Shown here: positions 1-7,066 of the stretch, piece after piece
Layout: every line of letters starts with the position of its first letter
Numbering within the stretch: the stretch's first letter is position 1
Source: Burkholderiales bacterium RIFCSPHIGHO2_12_FULL_61_11
GTDB lineage: Bacteria; Pseudomonadota; Gammaproteobacteria; Burkholderiales; Burkholderiaceae_C
Length of the DNA stretch: 19,221 nt
Assembly (NCBI GenBank): GCA_001770785.1
Contig: MERZ01000268.1
Span: 7,381 to 26,601 of the forward strand
Direction: 5' to 3'
Notes under the pieces: generated by a model
Told to the model about the DNA's origin: nothing
Databases searched by the model: none
Seen by the model: only the letters and a program-made list of their open reading frames with translations
Made by a program: the position numbers and the translations under genes

Positions 1-765
1 CAGGGCCTGGCCATGGTGCTGACCGGCACCGACTTGTACCGCGACATCCACAGCGACGAAGCAGCGCAGCGCTCGCTGGCGCTGGCGCAGCGGCTGGTTG
101 TGTTGCAGGGACGCGGACCCGATGCGCTGCCAGCAGCGTTGCGTCCGAAAGCACGTGTGATCTTCCAATCGACCCGCGCGCGGCAGGCGCTGGTTAAATC
201 GCAAAAGCATTTGCGCGCCGTCATGGTCGGGCATCTGCGCGATGAAAAATCGCCGCAAACCCTGTTTGCCGCCGCCCGGCTGCTCAAGGATGATCCCACG
301 CTATTCATTGACCACATCGGCGATGCGTTGGAACCGGCGCTGGGCGAGGCAGCCCGCGCCACCGCCGCCGCATGCCCGCACTACCGCTGGCTGGGTGGCC
401 TGGCGCACGAAGCCACGCGCCGCCGTATCCAGCGTGCGCATGTGCTGGTGCACGCCAGCCGCATCGAGGGCGGTGCCCACGTCATCATGGAGGCGGTATG
501 CAGCGGCACGCCGGTGCTGGCATCGCGCATTGCCGGCAACCAGGGCATGCTGGGCGATGACTATGTGGGCTATTTTGAGCTGGACGATGCGCAGGCACTG
601 GCCGGGCTGCTGCGGCGCTGCCGCGACAGTCAAACAAACCCTGGCAGTGCAGGCTGGCTGGCCCGTCTGAATGCACAATGCGCGCAGCGCGCCCGGCTGT
701 TCACGCCCGACGCGGAGCGCGCCGCGCTGCTGCAACTGGTCACCGAACTGCTGGTCTCTCCATGA
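1..765 (+). CDS. senB: Glycosyltransferase, SenB-like selenosugar synthase (5' truncated)
   Basis: The frame is open from base 1 with no stop, so the gene starts left of the window and the ATG at 13 is probably internal. What remains is the C-terminal part of a GT-B (GT4-like) glycosyltransferase. Counting from the Met at base 13, there is a nucleotide-binding start GHLRDEKSP at about 73-81 and the EX7E sugar-nucleotide motif (E152, E160, within IEGGAHVIME), followed by GTPVLAS. The LTGTDLYRDI segment near the visible start and the GHLRDEKSP segment resemble the TIGR04348 family. As known for that family, SenB joins selenophosphate to UDP-GlcNAc to give a selenosugar for selenoneine. The next gene encodes the selenophosphate synthetase, which supports the role. 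An ordinary GT4 sugar transferase remains possible. About 70-80 N-terminal residues are estimated to be missing. Confidence 0.72.
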   Translation, partial: QGLAMVLTGTDLYRDIHSDEAAQRSLALAQRLVVLQGRGPDALPAALRPKARVIFQSTRARQALVKSQKHLRAVMVGHLRDEKSPQTLFAAARLLKDDPTLFIDHIGDALEPALGEAARATAAACPHYRWLGGLAHEATRRRIQRAHVLVHASRIEGGAHVIMEAVCSGTPVLASRIAGNQGMLGDDYVGYFELDDAQALAGLLRRCRDSQTNPGSAGWLARLNAQCAQRARLFTPDAERAALLQLVTELLVSP

Positions 766-773
766 ACCGATTT

Positions 774-872
774 GTCATTGCCAACGAAGTGAAGCAATCC
801 ATGGCCCCGGAATGCATGGGTCGCCACGCTGGCCGTCATTGCGAGGAGCGAAGCGACGCGGCAATCGCGACG
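774..872. repeat. REP-like dispersed repeat between senB and senC
   Basis: The 153-bp gap between the two selenium genes is largely occupied by two related modules beginning GTCATTG, at 774 and 835, each followed by a CGAAG..GAAGCAATCC or CGAAGCG..CGGCAATC arm. Bases 846-868 recur exactly, in inverted orientation, at 11324-11346. Bases 816-831 resemble 11428-11443 with one mismatch. This is a family of repeated extragenic palindrome-like elements, probably not coding. Confidence 0.6.
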
Positions 873-918
873 ACGGAAGCAGGGTGTTTTCACCATTTCC
901 TCATCCCCAGGGACTGAC

Positions 919-3195
919 ATGCAATCACGGGACCAACCCGTCCTGCGCGATATCGTATTGGTCGGCGGTGGCCACAGCCATGTGGGCGTGCTCAAGAGCT
1001 TTGGCATGAAGCCGCTGCCCGGCGTGCGGCTGACCGTGATCTGCCGCGACACGCACACGCCCTACTCGGGCATGCTGCCGGGCTACATTGCCGGCCACTA
1101 CAGCTACGACGACGTGCACATCGACCTGAGCACGCTGGCCGCGTTTGCCGGTGCACGCTTTTTTCGTGACGAAGTCATCGACCTGGACCGGGCGGGCGGG
1201 AAGGTGATTTGCCGCAATCGGCCGCCCGTGCCCTACGACCGGCTGTCCATCAACATCGGCTCGACGCCGCAGATGAGCCAGGTCGCTGGCGCTGCCGAGC
1301 ATGCGGTGGCGGTCAAGCCGATTCACCTTTTCAACCAGCGCTGGCTCGCCCTGCTGGAGCGCGTGCAGCGCCATGCGGGCAAAACGCGCATTGCCATAGT
1401 CGGGGCCGGGGCCGGCGGCGTGGAGCTGACGCTGGCGATGCAGTACCGGCTGCGGCGCGAATTGCAGGCGCTGGGGCGCGACCCGAACGAGCTGAGCTTT
1501 CACCTCTTCAGCAGCGCTGCCAACATTTTGCCGACGCACAACCGCCGCGTGCGCCGCAGCTTCGAGCGTGTTCTGAGCGAGCGGCAGGTGGTGCTGCACG
1601 CCAGCAGCGAAGTCACCCAGGTCGGCGCGGCCAGCCTGCAAACGGCTGACGGCGAGGTGCTGGACATGGACGAAGTCGTCTGGGTCACGCAAGCCGGCGG
1701 CGCGCCCTGGCTGCGCCAGACCGGACTGGCACTTGACGACGCGGGTTTCATCCAGGTCAACGAGCACCTGCAAAGCCTGAGCGACCCGCATGTTTTTGCG
1801 GCGGGCGATATCGCCGCGCTGATGAGCCGTCCGCTGGAAAAAGCCGGTGTGTTCGCGGTGCGCCAGGGCAAGCCGCTGGCGGCCAATCTGCGCCGCTCGG
1901 TGCAAGGCGCGCCGCTGCTGAGCTACCGGCCGCAGCGCCAATGGCTGGCGCTCATCAGCACCGGCGACCGCCATGCCGTGGCCTCGCGCGGGCCATTGAG
2001 CTGGCAAGGCGACTGGGTCTGGCGCTGGAAAGACTGGATCGACCGGCGCTTCATGAACAGGTTTCAGTCTTTTCCGGCGATGGACGAGGCCGCGCCAGGC
2101 CAGCCGCCAGCCGTCAAGCTGGAGCACGAGGAAGCCGCGCAGGCGATCTCGGCGATTGCCATGCGCTGCGGCGGCTGCGGCGCCAAGGTCGGCGCGTCGG
2201 TGCTGTCGCGCGCGCTCGGTGCGCTGCAGCCGATAGCGCGCGACGACGTGCTGATCGGCCTGCACGCCCCGGATGACGCCGCCGTGGTGCGCGTGCCGCC
2301 GGGCAAGGCCATGGTGCACACCGTCGATTTTTTCCGCGCCTTCATCGACGACCCCTACCTCTTCGGCAAGGTGGCTGCCAACCATGCGCTGGGCGATATT
2401 TTTGCCATGGGCGGCCAGGCGCAATCGGCCACGGCGATTGCCACCGTGCCGGCGGGGCTGGAGGCCAAGGTCGAGGATGCCGTGTTCCAGATGATGTCGG
2501 GCGCGGTTGAAGTGCTCAATGAAGCGGGCTGCGCGCTGGTTGGCGGGCACACCGGCGAAGGCAAGGAGCTGGCGCTGGGCTTTGCCATCAATGGCCTGGT
2601 CGATGAAGACCTGCACAGCGTGATGCGCAAAGGCGGCATGCGGCCGGGCGACGTACTGATTCTGACCAAAGCCATTGGCACCGGCACGCTGTTTGCGGCG
2701 TATGCCCGGCTGCAAACGCGCGGCCGCTGGATTGATGCGGCGCTGGAGTCGATGATTCAGTCGAACCGGCTGGGCGCGCAATGCCTGCAGGCGCATGGCG
2801 CGACGGCCTGCACCGACCTGACCGGCTTTGGCCTGCTCGGCCACCTGGTCGAGATGACCCGGCCCTCGGGCGTGGATATAGAGCTGGAGCTGGCCGCGCT
2901 GCCGCTGCTCGAGGGCGCGCTGGAGACCAGCGCCGCCGGAATTTTGAGCTCGCTGCAGCCCGCCAATGTGCGCCTGCGCCGCGCGCTGCGCAATCAGGCC
3001 GAGGCCGTGAGCCACCCGAACTACCCGCTGATTTTTGATCCGCAAACCGCGGGCGGCCTGCTGGCAACCGTGCCCGCAGACCGGGCCGAAGCCTGCATTG
3101 CCGAACTGCGCGGCCTCGGTTACAGCAAAACCGCAGCGATTGGCCGGGTGCTGGCGCAAGGCGATGCGCTGGAACCCATCGTTCTCAAATGCTGA
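919..3195 (+). CDS. selD: FAD-dependent oxidoreductase-SelD fusion, selenophosphate synthetase (SenC-like)
   Basis: A two-domain protein of 758 aa, about twice the length of a stand-alone SelD. Residues 10-390 form a pyridine nucleotide-disulfide oxidoreductase (NADH dehydrogenase-like) with a first dinucleotide-binding turn VGGGHSH (15-21), a second VGAGAGG (161-167), and the FAD-binding VFAAGD (292-297). Residues 405-758 are selenide,water dikinase, which makes selenophosphate from selenide and ATP. Its catalytic loop is CGGCGAK: C420 aligns with the catalytic Cys and K423 with the essential Lys. The ATP/metal motifs GDIFAMGG (492-499), GGHT (542-545), TGFGLLGH (635-642) and DPQTAGG (707-713) are present. 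No selenocysteine codon occurs at the active site. The ATG at 919 follows AGGGA. The adjacent SenB-like gene suggests that the selenophosphate feeds selenoneine synthesis; supply for selenocysteine or selenouridine tRNA is an alternative or additional role. The N-terminal domain probably supplies reduced selenium, but its substrate is not established here. Confidence 0.93.
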   Translation: MQSRDQPVLRDIVLVGGGHSHVGVLKSFGMKPLPGVRLTVICRDTHTPYSGMLPGYIAGHYSYDDVHIDLSTLAAFAGARFFRDEVIDLDRAGGKVICRNRPPVPYDRLSINIGSTPQMSQVAGAAEHAVAVKPIHLFNQRWLALLERVQRHAGKTRIAIVGAGAGGVELTLAMQYRLRRELQALGRDPNELSFHLFSSAANILPTHNRRVRRSFERVLSERQVVLHASSEVTQVGAASLQTADGEVLDMDEVVWVTQAGGAPWLRQTGLALDDAGFIQVNEHLQSLSDPHVFAAGDIAALMSRPLEKAGVFAVRQGKPLAANLRRSVQGAPLLSYRPQRQWLALISTGDRHAVASRGPLSWQGDWVWRWKDWIDRRFMNRFQSFPAMDEAAPGQPPAVKLEHEEAAQAISAIAMRCGGCGAKVGASVLSRALGALQPIARDDVLIGLHAPDDAAVVRVPPGKAMVHTVDFFRAFIDDPYLFGKVAANHALGDIFAMGGQAQSATAIATVPAGLEAKVEDAVFQMMSGAVEVLNEAGCALVGGHTGEGKELALGFAINGLVDEDLHSVMRKGGMRPGDVLILTKAIGTGTLFAAYARLQTRGRWIDAALESMIQSNRLGAQCLQAHGATACTDLTGFGLLGHLVEMTRPSGVDIELELAALPLLEGALETSAAGILSSLQPANVRLRRALRNQAEAVSHPNYPLIFDPQTAGGLLATVPADRAEACIAELRGLGYSKTAAIGRVLAQGDALEPIVLKC

Positions 3196-3355
3196 GCTCG
3201 CACTGCGCTACGGCCGCACGCGCGCAAGGCATGAGGCAGCCCCTAATCCATCAAAACAAACAACACAGCCAATGACTGCAGCATCCGTAGCCGAAATCAC
3301 TCCGGGCACGTCAGAACAGCCTCTGAAGCCGGTTGTTTGAACCGGCACGCGGTGC

Positions 3356-3403
3356 GCACAAGTCAATGCCCATGAAGTTGCGCAGCGCCTGGGAGTCGTA
3401 GAC
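3356..3403 (-). pseudogene. Possible IS5-type transposase fragment
   Basis: On the minus strand the bases translate as VYDSQALRNFMGIDL, which resembles the N-terminal (Y/L)DSxxLRxFxGIDL block of IS5-group DDE transposases. Similarity stops after about 15 residues and no complete reading frame surrounds it, so it would be a decayed insertion scar. The surrounding gap (3196-3416) also holds a 7-bp inverted repeat, GCCGGTT/AACCGGC, at 3328-3346 without a T-run. Recognition rests on a short stretch only. Confidence 0.4.
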
Positions 3404-3416
3404 GCGTCTTCCAGGC

Positions 3417-3935
3417 TCAGACCGACTTGCGTGCGGCCGGCCGCCTGGCTGACGCTGGCTTGTCCGCTGTGCTCGAGGCTTTCTTGCCAGCAGGTCTTGC
3501 AGCGGTTTTGGCAGCCGGGGCTTTGCTGCTCATTTTCTGAATATTCTTGTTGAGTTCATCGATGCGTTCAGCCAGCAGGTCCACCTCTTTGGCGGAGGGG
3601 ACGCCGAGCTTCTTCAGCGCCTTGGCAACGCGCTCTTCGAAAATGTTTTCCAGCTTGTCCCACTGATGGCCCGCCTTTGACTGAATCTCGTTGGCCATTT
3701 TGGCCATTTTGCTGGTGGCTTCAGTCATTCTTTCTTCCGCAACCGCTTGCGTCTTGCGCTGGATCGACAGACCTTCCTTCACCAGCGATTCAAACACCTT
3801 GCCGCCTTCTTCCTGCGCTTTGGAAAAAGCGCCCAAGCCGGCCAGCCAGATTTGCTGGGCTGACTCCTTGACCGTTCCCGACGATTGCGGGCCGGCATTT
3901 TCGTCGGCACTGGTTTTGTGCGTTTTCTTGGTCAT
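3417..3935 (-). CDS. Phasin family PHA granule-associated protein
   Basis: A 172-aa protein of the PhaI/PhaF phasin family (Phasin domain, PF05597 type), which coats polyhydroxyalkanoate granules in the cytoplasm. Residues 24-70 carry the typical AQQIWLAGLGAFSKAQEEG block followed by a long amphipathic, coiled-coil helix (to about residue 133). The tail, about 136-172, is rich in Ala, Lys, Arg and Pro (PAAKTAARPAGKKA...), resembling the histone H1-like DNA-binding tail of Pseudomonas PhaF. The start at 3935 is preferred because AGGAG lies 6 bases upstream; an in-frame upstream extension to 4001 has no comparable site. It is followed by the transposase scar and is not obviously in an operon with its neighbours. 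The tail hints that it could tether granules to the nucleoid. Confidence 0.88.
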   Translation of the reverse strand: MTKKTHKTSADENAGPQSSGTVKESAQQIWLAGLGAFSKAQEEGGKVFESLVKEGLSIQRKTQAVAEERMTEATSKMAKMANEIQSKAGHQWDKLENIFEERVAKALKKLGVPSAKEVDLLAERIDELNKNIQKMSSKAPAAKTAARPAGKKASSTADKPASARRPAARKSV

Positions 3936-4172
3936 GAGTGACTCCTGACAGATTGGGTTAGTGGAATAGTGAGAAAGCCTGATGCAAGCCAACGGCTGCA
4001 CCCGGTCAAAAATATAACCCTTCCATGCCCCGGTGTTTAGGGGCTGGCTTCTAGAAAGTCTGGAGTCGGTCGGCCTTGGGGCGTTGAAAGCAAGACTGAA
4101 CCCTGCATTATCAAAATTGTGCGCTGACGCTGGTGCTGCCAGGCGCCCGACAGCCCCAGGAGCCAGTAGGAG

Positions 4173-4514
4173 TTAAATCAGGAAATCCTGGCGGCTGCGG
4201 CCGGCTGCCACCTGGGCTGCCAGCCAGTTCGGCGATTTGCCGCGACCGGTCCAGGTTTTTCCGCTGACGGGATCCTGGTATTTGGGCGGTACAACAGTTC
4301 GTTTGTCACTTGATGCCCGCTTGCCGGGCGCCTTGCCCGAAAAACCCAACTCCGCAGCACTCAAGCCATGGGCTTTGATTAACTCCCTGGCCGCGGCAAT
4401 GGCTTGAATCCGTTCACCCCTGCGCTCCTCCTCAAGTTTTTTTCGCAGCGCGCTGACCTTGGCTTCGGCTTCGTTGATTTGCTGCTGTAATTCGTTAAAT
4501 TTCGACATGGGCAT
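4173..4514 (-). CDS. H-NS family histone-like nucleoid protein
   Basis: A 113-aa protein with the two-part H-NS layout. The N-terminal half (4-50) is a charged coiled-coil oligomerisation helix. The C-terminal half has the AT-hook-like DNA-binding motif KYQDPVSGKTWTGRGKSPNWL at about 78-98, diagnostic of the family (Bordetella BpH3/Rhodobacter HvrA type). Such proteins silence AT-rich or foreign DNA and organise the nucleoid. Two ATGs are possible, 4514 and 4508: AAGGA lies 4 bases before the first and 10 before the second, so the true start is uncertain by two residues. The upstream region is markedly AT-rich, as expected for an autoregulated H-NS-type gene. Confidence 0.92.
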   Translation of the reverse strand: MPMSKFNELQQQINEAEAKVSALRKKLEEERRGERIQAIAAARELIKAHGLSAAELGFSGKAPGKRASSDKRTVVPPKYQDPVSGKTWTGRGKSPNWLAAQVAAGRSRQDFLI

Positions 4515-4579
4515 GTTGTCCTTATAAGAGTTGAGAAGTAGCCGGTTTGAAAAAAATGCAATTTAAATAATGCGGAATC

Positions 4580-4608
4580 AGTATATTTGATTAAGCTTGA
4601 TTTTTCAC
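4580..4608 (-). promoter_or_regulatory. Candidate sigma-70 promoter for the H-NS-family gene
   Basis: On the minus strand, GTGAAA (4603-4608) and TATACT (4580-4585) are separated by 17 bp, matching the -35 at 4/6 and the -10 at 5/6. The predicted start would leave a leader of about 60 nt before the H-NS-family start codon. Inferred from sequence alone. Confidence 0.4.
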
Positions 4609-4612
4609 AGGA

Positions 4613-4640
4613 TTGCGAAAGAATGCGGCATTTTAATAAT
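4613..4640 (+). promoter_or_regulatory. Candidate promoter toward rfbB
   Basis: TTGCGA (4613-4618) and AATAAT (4635-4640) are separated by 16 bp. If used, the rfbB transcript would have a leader of about 250 nt. The -35 is a weak match (4/6), so this is tentative. Confidence 0.28.
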
Positions 4641-4767
4641 GCTCTTTGCGTCGTCAGTTCGGGGTGCTGCGGTCATATAAGGCACCACGCAGCAAATACA
4701 AAAAATCGCGAGCATCCCGCCAACGGCCGCACCGTCTGTGCTTACCCTGTCGATTTATACGGGAACG

Positions 4768-4794
4768 GGCCACGTAGAAACAGGCCACGTAGAA
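4768..4794 (+). repeat. Tandem 12-bp direct repeat
   Basis: GGCCACGTAGAA occurs at 4768-4779 and again at 4783-4794 (15-bp period), upstream of rfbB. Two phased copies could be a regulator site or slippage; no known binding protein is recognised. Confidence 0.5.
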
Positions 4795-4901
4795 TAAGCA
4801 TCAGTCACAGTCTGCAAAAGAATTGATGGAAGAAATTCACCCCCCCATCGAGCCCCAATCAAATTAACCCAGCGGCTTGACGCCGCGCCATTCATCAGCT
4901 T

Positions 4902-5978
4902 ATGACCCTTCTCGTTACCGGCGGTGCCGGATTTATTGGCACAAACTTCGTCCTTGACTGGCTGGCGCAATCCGACGAGCCTGTCATCAACCTTGATAAA
5001 CTCACTTACGCCGGCAATCTTGAATCGCTGGCCAGTCTGCAGGGCGATGCCCGGCATGTTTTTGTGCCGGGCGATATTGGCGACAGCGCGCTGGTGAACA
5101 GCCTGCTGGCCAGCTACCGGCCGCGCGCCGTCCTCAATTTTGCCGCCGAATCGCACGTAGACCGCTCCATCCACAGCCCCGAAGACTTCATCCAGACCAA
5201 CATCGTCGGCACCTTCCGCTTGCTGGAGGCAGTGCGCGCCTACTGGAGCGGTTTGGCAGCCGATGAGAAATCAGCGTTTCGCTTGCTGCATGTCTCCACC
5301 GACGAGGTTTACGGCTCGCTTGGCGCGGCTGATCCCGCCTTTACCGAAACCCACCGCTACCAGCCCAACAGCCCCTACAGCGCCAGCAAGGCCGCCAGCG
5401 ACCACTTGGTGCGCGCCTACCACCACACTTACGGCCTGCCAGTGCTCACCACCCATTGCAGCAACAATTACGGCCCTTATCATTTCCCGGAAAAGCTCAT
5501 TCCGCTGCTGATCGTCAACGCGCTGGCAGGCATTGCGCTGCCGGTGTATGGCGACGGCATGCAGGTGCGCGACTGGCTCTATGTGAAAGACCATTGCAGC
5601 GCCATCCGCCGCGTGCTGCAAGCCGGGCGGCTGGGCGAAACCTACAACGTGGGCGGCTGGAACGAAAAACCCAACATCGAAATCGTCCACACCATCTGCG
5701 ACCTCCTTGACGAACTGGTCCCGCCGGCCACTCGTAACTTGCCATTCGCAAGTTACCGCGCCCTCATCACCAGCGTCAAAGACCGGCCCGGCCACGACCG
5801 CCGCTACGCCATCGACGCCAGCAAGCTGGAGCGCGAGCTGGGCTGGACGCCGGCGGAAACCTTCGACACCGGCATCCGCAAAACGGTGCAGTGGTATCTG
5901 GCCAACCCCGAGTGGGTGGCGCATGTGCAAAGCGGCGCTTACCGGGCATGGGTGCAAACTCAATACGCAGCGGCATGA
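4902..5978 (+). CDS. rfbB: dTDP-glucose 4,6-dehydratase
   Basis: A 358-aa RmlB-type extended short-chain dehydrogenase. It converts dTDP-glucose to dTDP-4-keto-6-deoxyglucose, the second step of dTDP-L-rhamnose synthesis for cell-surface polysaccharide. The NAD-binding turn GGAGFIG is at 7-13, the active-site STDEVYG at 132-138 (T133, D134, E135) and the catalytic YSASK at 159-163. The family signature [13 protein letters not shown] lies near the C-terminus. The ATG at 4902 has no strong Shine-Dalgarno sequence, but it gives the usual N-terminus ([13 protein letters not shown]). About four residues more than usual lie around 276-287, where a perfect DNA palindrome sits. The stop overlaps the start of rfbD by 4 bases, so the two are probably translationally coupled. 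Confidence 0.96.
   Translation: MTLLVTGGAGFIGTNFVLDWLAQSDEPVINLDKLTYAGNLESLASLQGDARHVFVPGDIGDSALVNSLLASYRPRAVLNFAAESHVDRSIHSPEDFIQTNIVGTFRLLEAVRAYWSGLAADEKSAFRLLHVSTDEVYGSLGAADPAFTETHRYQPNSPYSASKAASDHLVRAYHHTYGLPVLTTHCSNNYGPYHFPEKLIPLLIVNALAGIALPVYGDGMQVRDWLYVKDHCSAIRRVLQAGRLGETYNVGGWNEKPNIEIVHTICDLLDELVPPATRNLPFASYRALITSVKDRPGHDRRYAIDASKLERELGWTPAETFDTGIRKTVQWYLANPEWVAHVQSGAYRAWVQTQYAAA
5734..5756. repeat. Perfect 9-bp inverted repeat inside rfbB
   Basis: GTAACTTGC and GCAAGTTAC flank a 5-base loop (CATTC). It lies inside the rfbB frame and encodes residues around 278-285, in a surface segment between LLDEL and the conserved KDRPGHDRR block that appears slightly longer than in the family. 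Confidence 0.75.
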
Positions 5979-6892
5979 AAATCCTGTTGCTCGGCAAAGC
6001 CGGTCAGGTCGGCTGGGAACTGCAACGCAGCCTGGCGCCATTGGGCGAGTTGGTCGCGCTCGATCGCCATGACACGGACTTGTGCGGTGACCTTGCCAAC
6101 CTGCAAGGTCTGGCCGCAACGGTGCGGCAGGTGCGGCCCGACCTCATCGTCAATGCCGCCGCCCACACCGCCGTCGACAAAGCCGAAAGCGAACCCGAGC
6201 TGGCCCGGCAGATTAATGCGCTGGCTCCTGGCGTGCTGGCCCACGAAGCGCAAAAGCTCGGCGCCTGGCTGGTGCATTACTCCACCGACTACGTTTTTGA
6301 CGGCAGTGGCAACCAGCCGTGGCTTGAATCAGACAGGGCCGCGCCGCTCAGCGTTTACGGCCAGACCAAGCTTGAAGGCGAGCAACTGATTGCGGCCAAC
6401 TGCAGCCAGCACCTGATTTTTCGCACCAGTTGGGTCTATGCCGTGCGCGGCGGAAACTTTGCCAAAACCATGCTGCGCCTGGCGCAGCAGCGCGAACGCC
6501 TCAGCGTCATCGATGACCAATGGGGCGCGCCCACCGGAGCCGAGCTATTGGCCGATGTGACGGCGCACGCTATCCGCCAGGTGCTGCAGCATCCGCAAGA
6601 TGCGGGCCTGTACCACTTGGCGGCGGCTGGCGCAACCACCTGGCATGGGTATGCAAAGCACGTTCTAGCCCAATCAGCACGGTCGCAAGAAGCTATTAAA
6701 ATAGTAGCAAAAGAAGTGCTGCCAGTGCCCGCCAGCGCTTTTCCCACACCAGCGAAGCGCCCGCACAACTCGCGCCTCAATACCGCCAGGCTGCAAGCCA
6801 CCTTTGGCTTGGTGCTACCCGCCTGGCAGCAGGGCGTGGACCGCATGCTGGACGAAATGTTTGACCGGGAAAGAATGGAAATCCGGCCCTGA
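5975..6892 (+). CDS. rfbD: dTDP-4-dehydrorhamnose reductase
   Basis: A 305-aa RmlD family reductase that catalyses the last step to dTDP-L-rhamnose using NAD(P)H. It has the nucleotide-binding GKAGQVG (7-13), the STDYVFDG segment, the catalytic YGQTK, and the C-terminal [19 protein letters not shown] block typical of RmlD. The ATG at 5975 overlaps the rfbB stop as ATGA; a longer frame from 5891 lies entirely inside rfbB and is rejected. Residues 231-248 ([18 protein letters not shown]) coincide with a repeat-like DNA segment also found in pgi. The expected companions rfbA and rfbC are not next to it. Confidence 0.95.
   Translation: MKILLLGKAGQVGWELQRSLAPLGELVALDRHDTDLCGDLANLQGLAATVRQVRPDLIVNAAAHTAVDKAESEPELARQINALAPGVLAHEAQKLGAWLVHYSTDYVFDGSGNQPWLESDRAAPLSVYGQTKLEGEQLIAANCSQHLIFRTSWVYAVRGGNFAKTMLRLAQQRERLSVIDDQWGAPTGAELLADVTAHAIRQVLQHPQDAGLYHLAAAGATTWHGYAKHVLAQSARSQEAIKIVAKEVLPVPASAFPTPAKRPHNSRLNTARLQATFGLVLPAWQQGVDRMLDEMFDRERMEIRP
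6665..6718 (+). repeat. In-frame repeat-like segment in rfbD (copy 1)
   Basis: A 54-bp segment aligns without gaps to 15422-15475 inside pgi, 33 of 54 bases identical. The identical blocks are CTAGCCC, TCGCA, AGCT and GTAGCAAA at the same spacing. Both are read in the same codon phase. It looks like a degenerate copy of a dispersed element seen in Comamonadaceae, recalled from memory and not searched. Confidence 0.5.
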
Positions 6893-7066
6893 TGACCCAT
6901 GGGATTTTTGTATCGATCGGTTAATTAATGCGTGTTATGTGACATCTTGAAACATTCCTCCTAAAACTTGGCGCTCATGGAGTTCATCCTAGCAAGTCTG
7001 GACAGTCGTGAAATAAACTTTTTTTCCATGCCCAGAAAAGTTGTTTAACTTTAAAGGGAGTTCATC

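Larger units (their letters stand above)
4515..4901. other. Divergent intergenic region between the H-NS gene and rfbB
   Basis: A 387-bp gap with no convincing gene. The left part (about 4545-4645) is AT-rich against a GC-rich background and holds candidate promoters for both directions. The right part holds a short tandem direct repeat. A small open frame at 4587-4826 lacks a ribosome binding site and known motifs, so it is not called. Confidence 0.6.

Noticed and set aside
774..872. CRISPR-like repetition in the senB-senC gap
   Set aside because: Only two diverged modules with no regular spacers; fits a REP-type palindrome.
925..3159. A 744-codon open frame on the minus strand opposite the SelD fusion
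   Set aside because: It mirrors the GC-rich sense frame, is low in complexity (Arg/Ala/His/Gln-rich), has no recognisable domain, and the sense strand encodes a clear complete enzyme.
3936..4001. N-terminal extension of the phasin to base 4001
   Set aside because: No Shine-Dalgarno sequence there, and the inner start at 3935 has AGGAG at proper spacing and a family-like beginning.
4587..4826. Open frame of 79 codons upstream of rfbB
   Set aside because: No ribosome binding site, no motif, Arg/His/Asn-rich noise-like composition, and it overlaps promoter-like AT-rich DNA.
5891..5974. Upstream extension of rfbD from a GTG
   Set aside because: It lies wholly in rfbB, and the ATG at 5975 gives the canonical RmlD N-terminus with an ATGA overlap.
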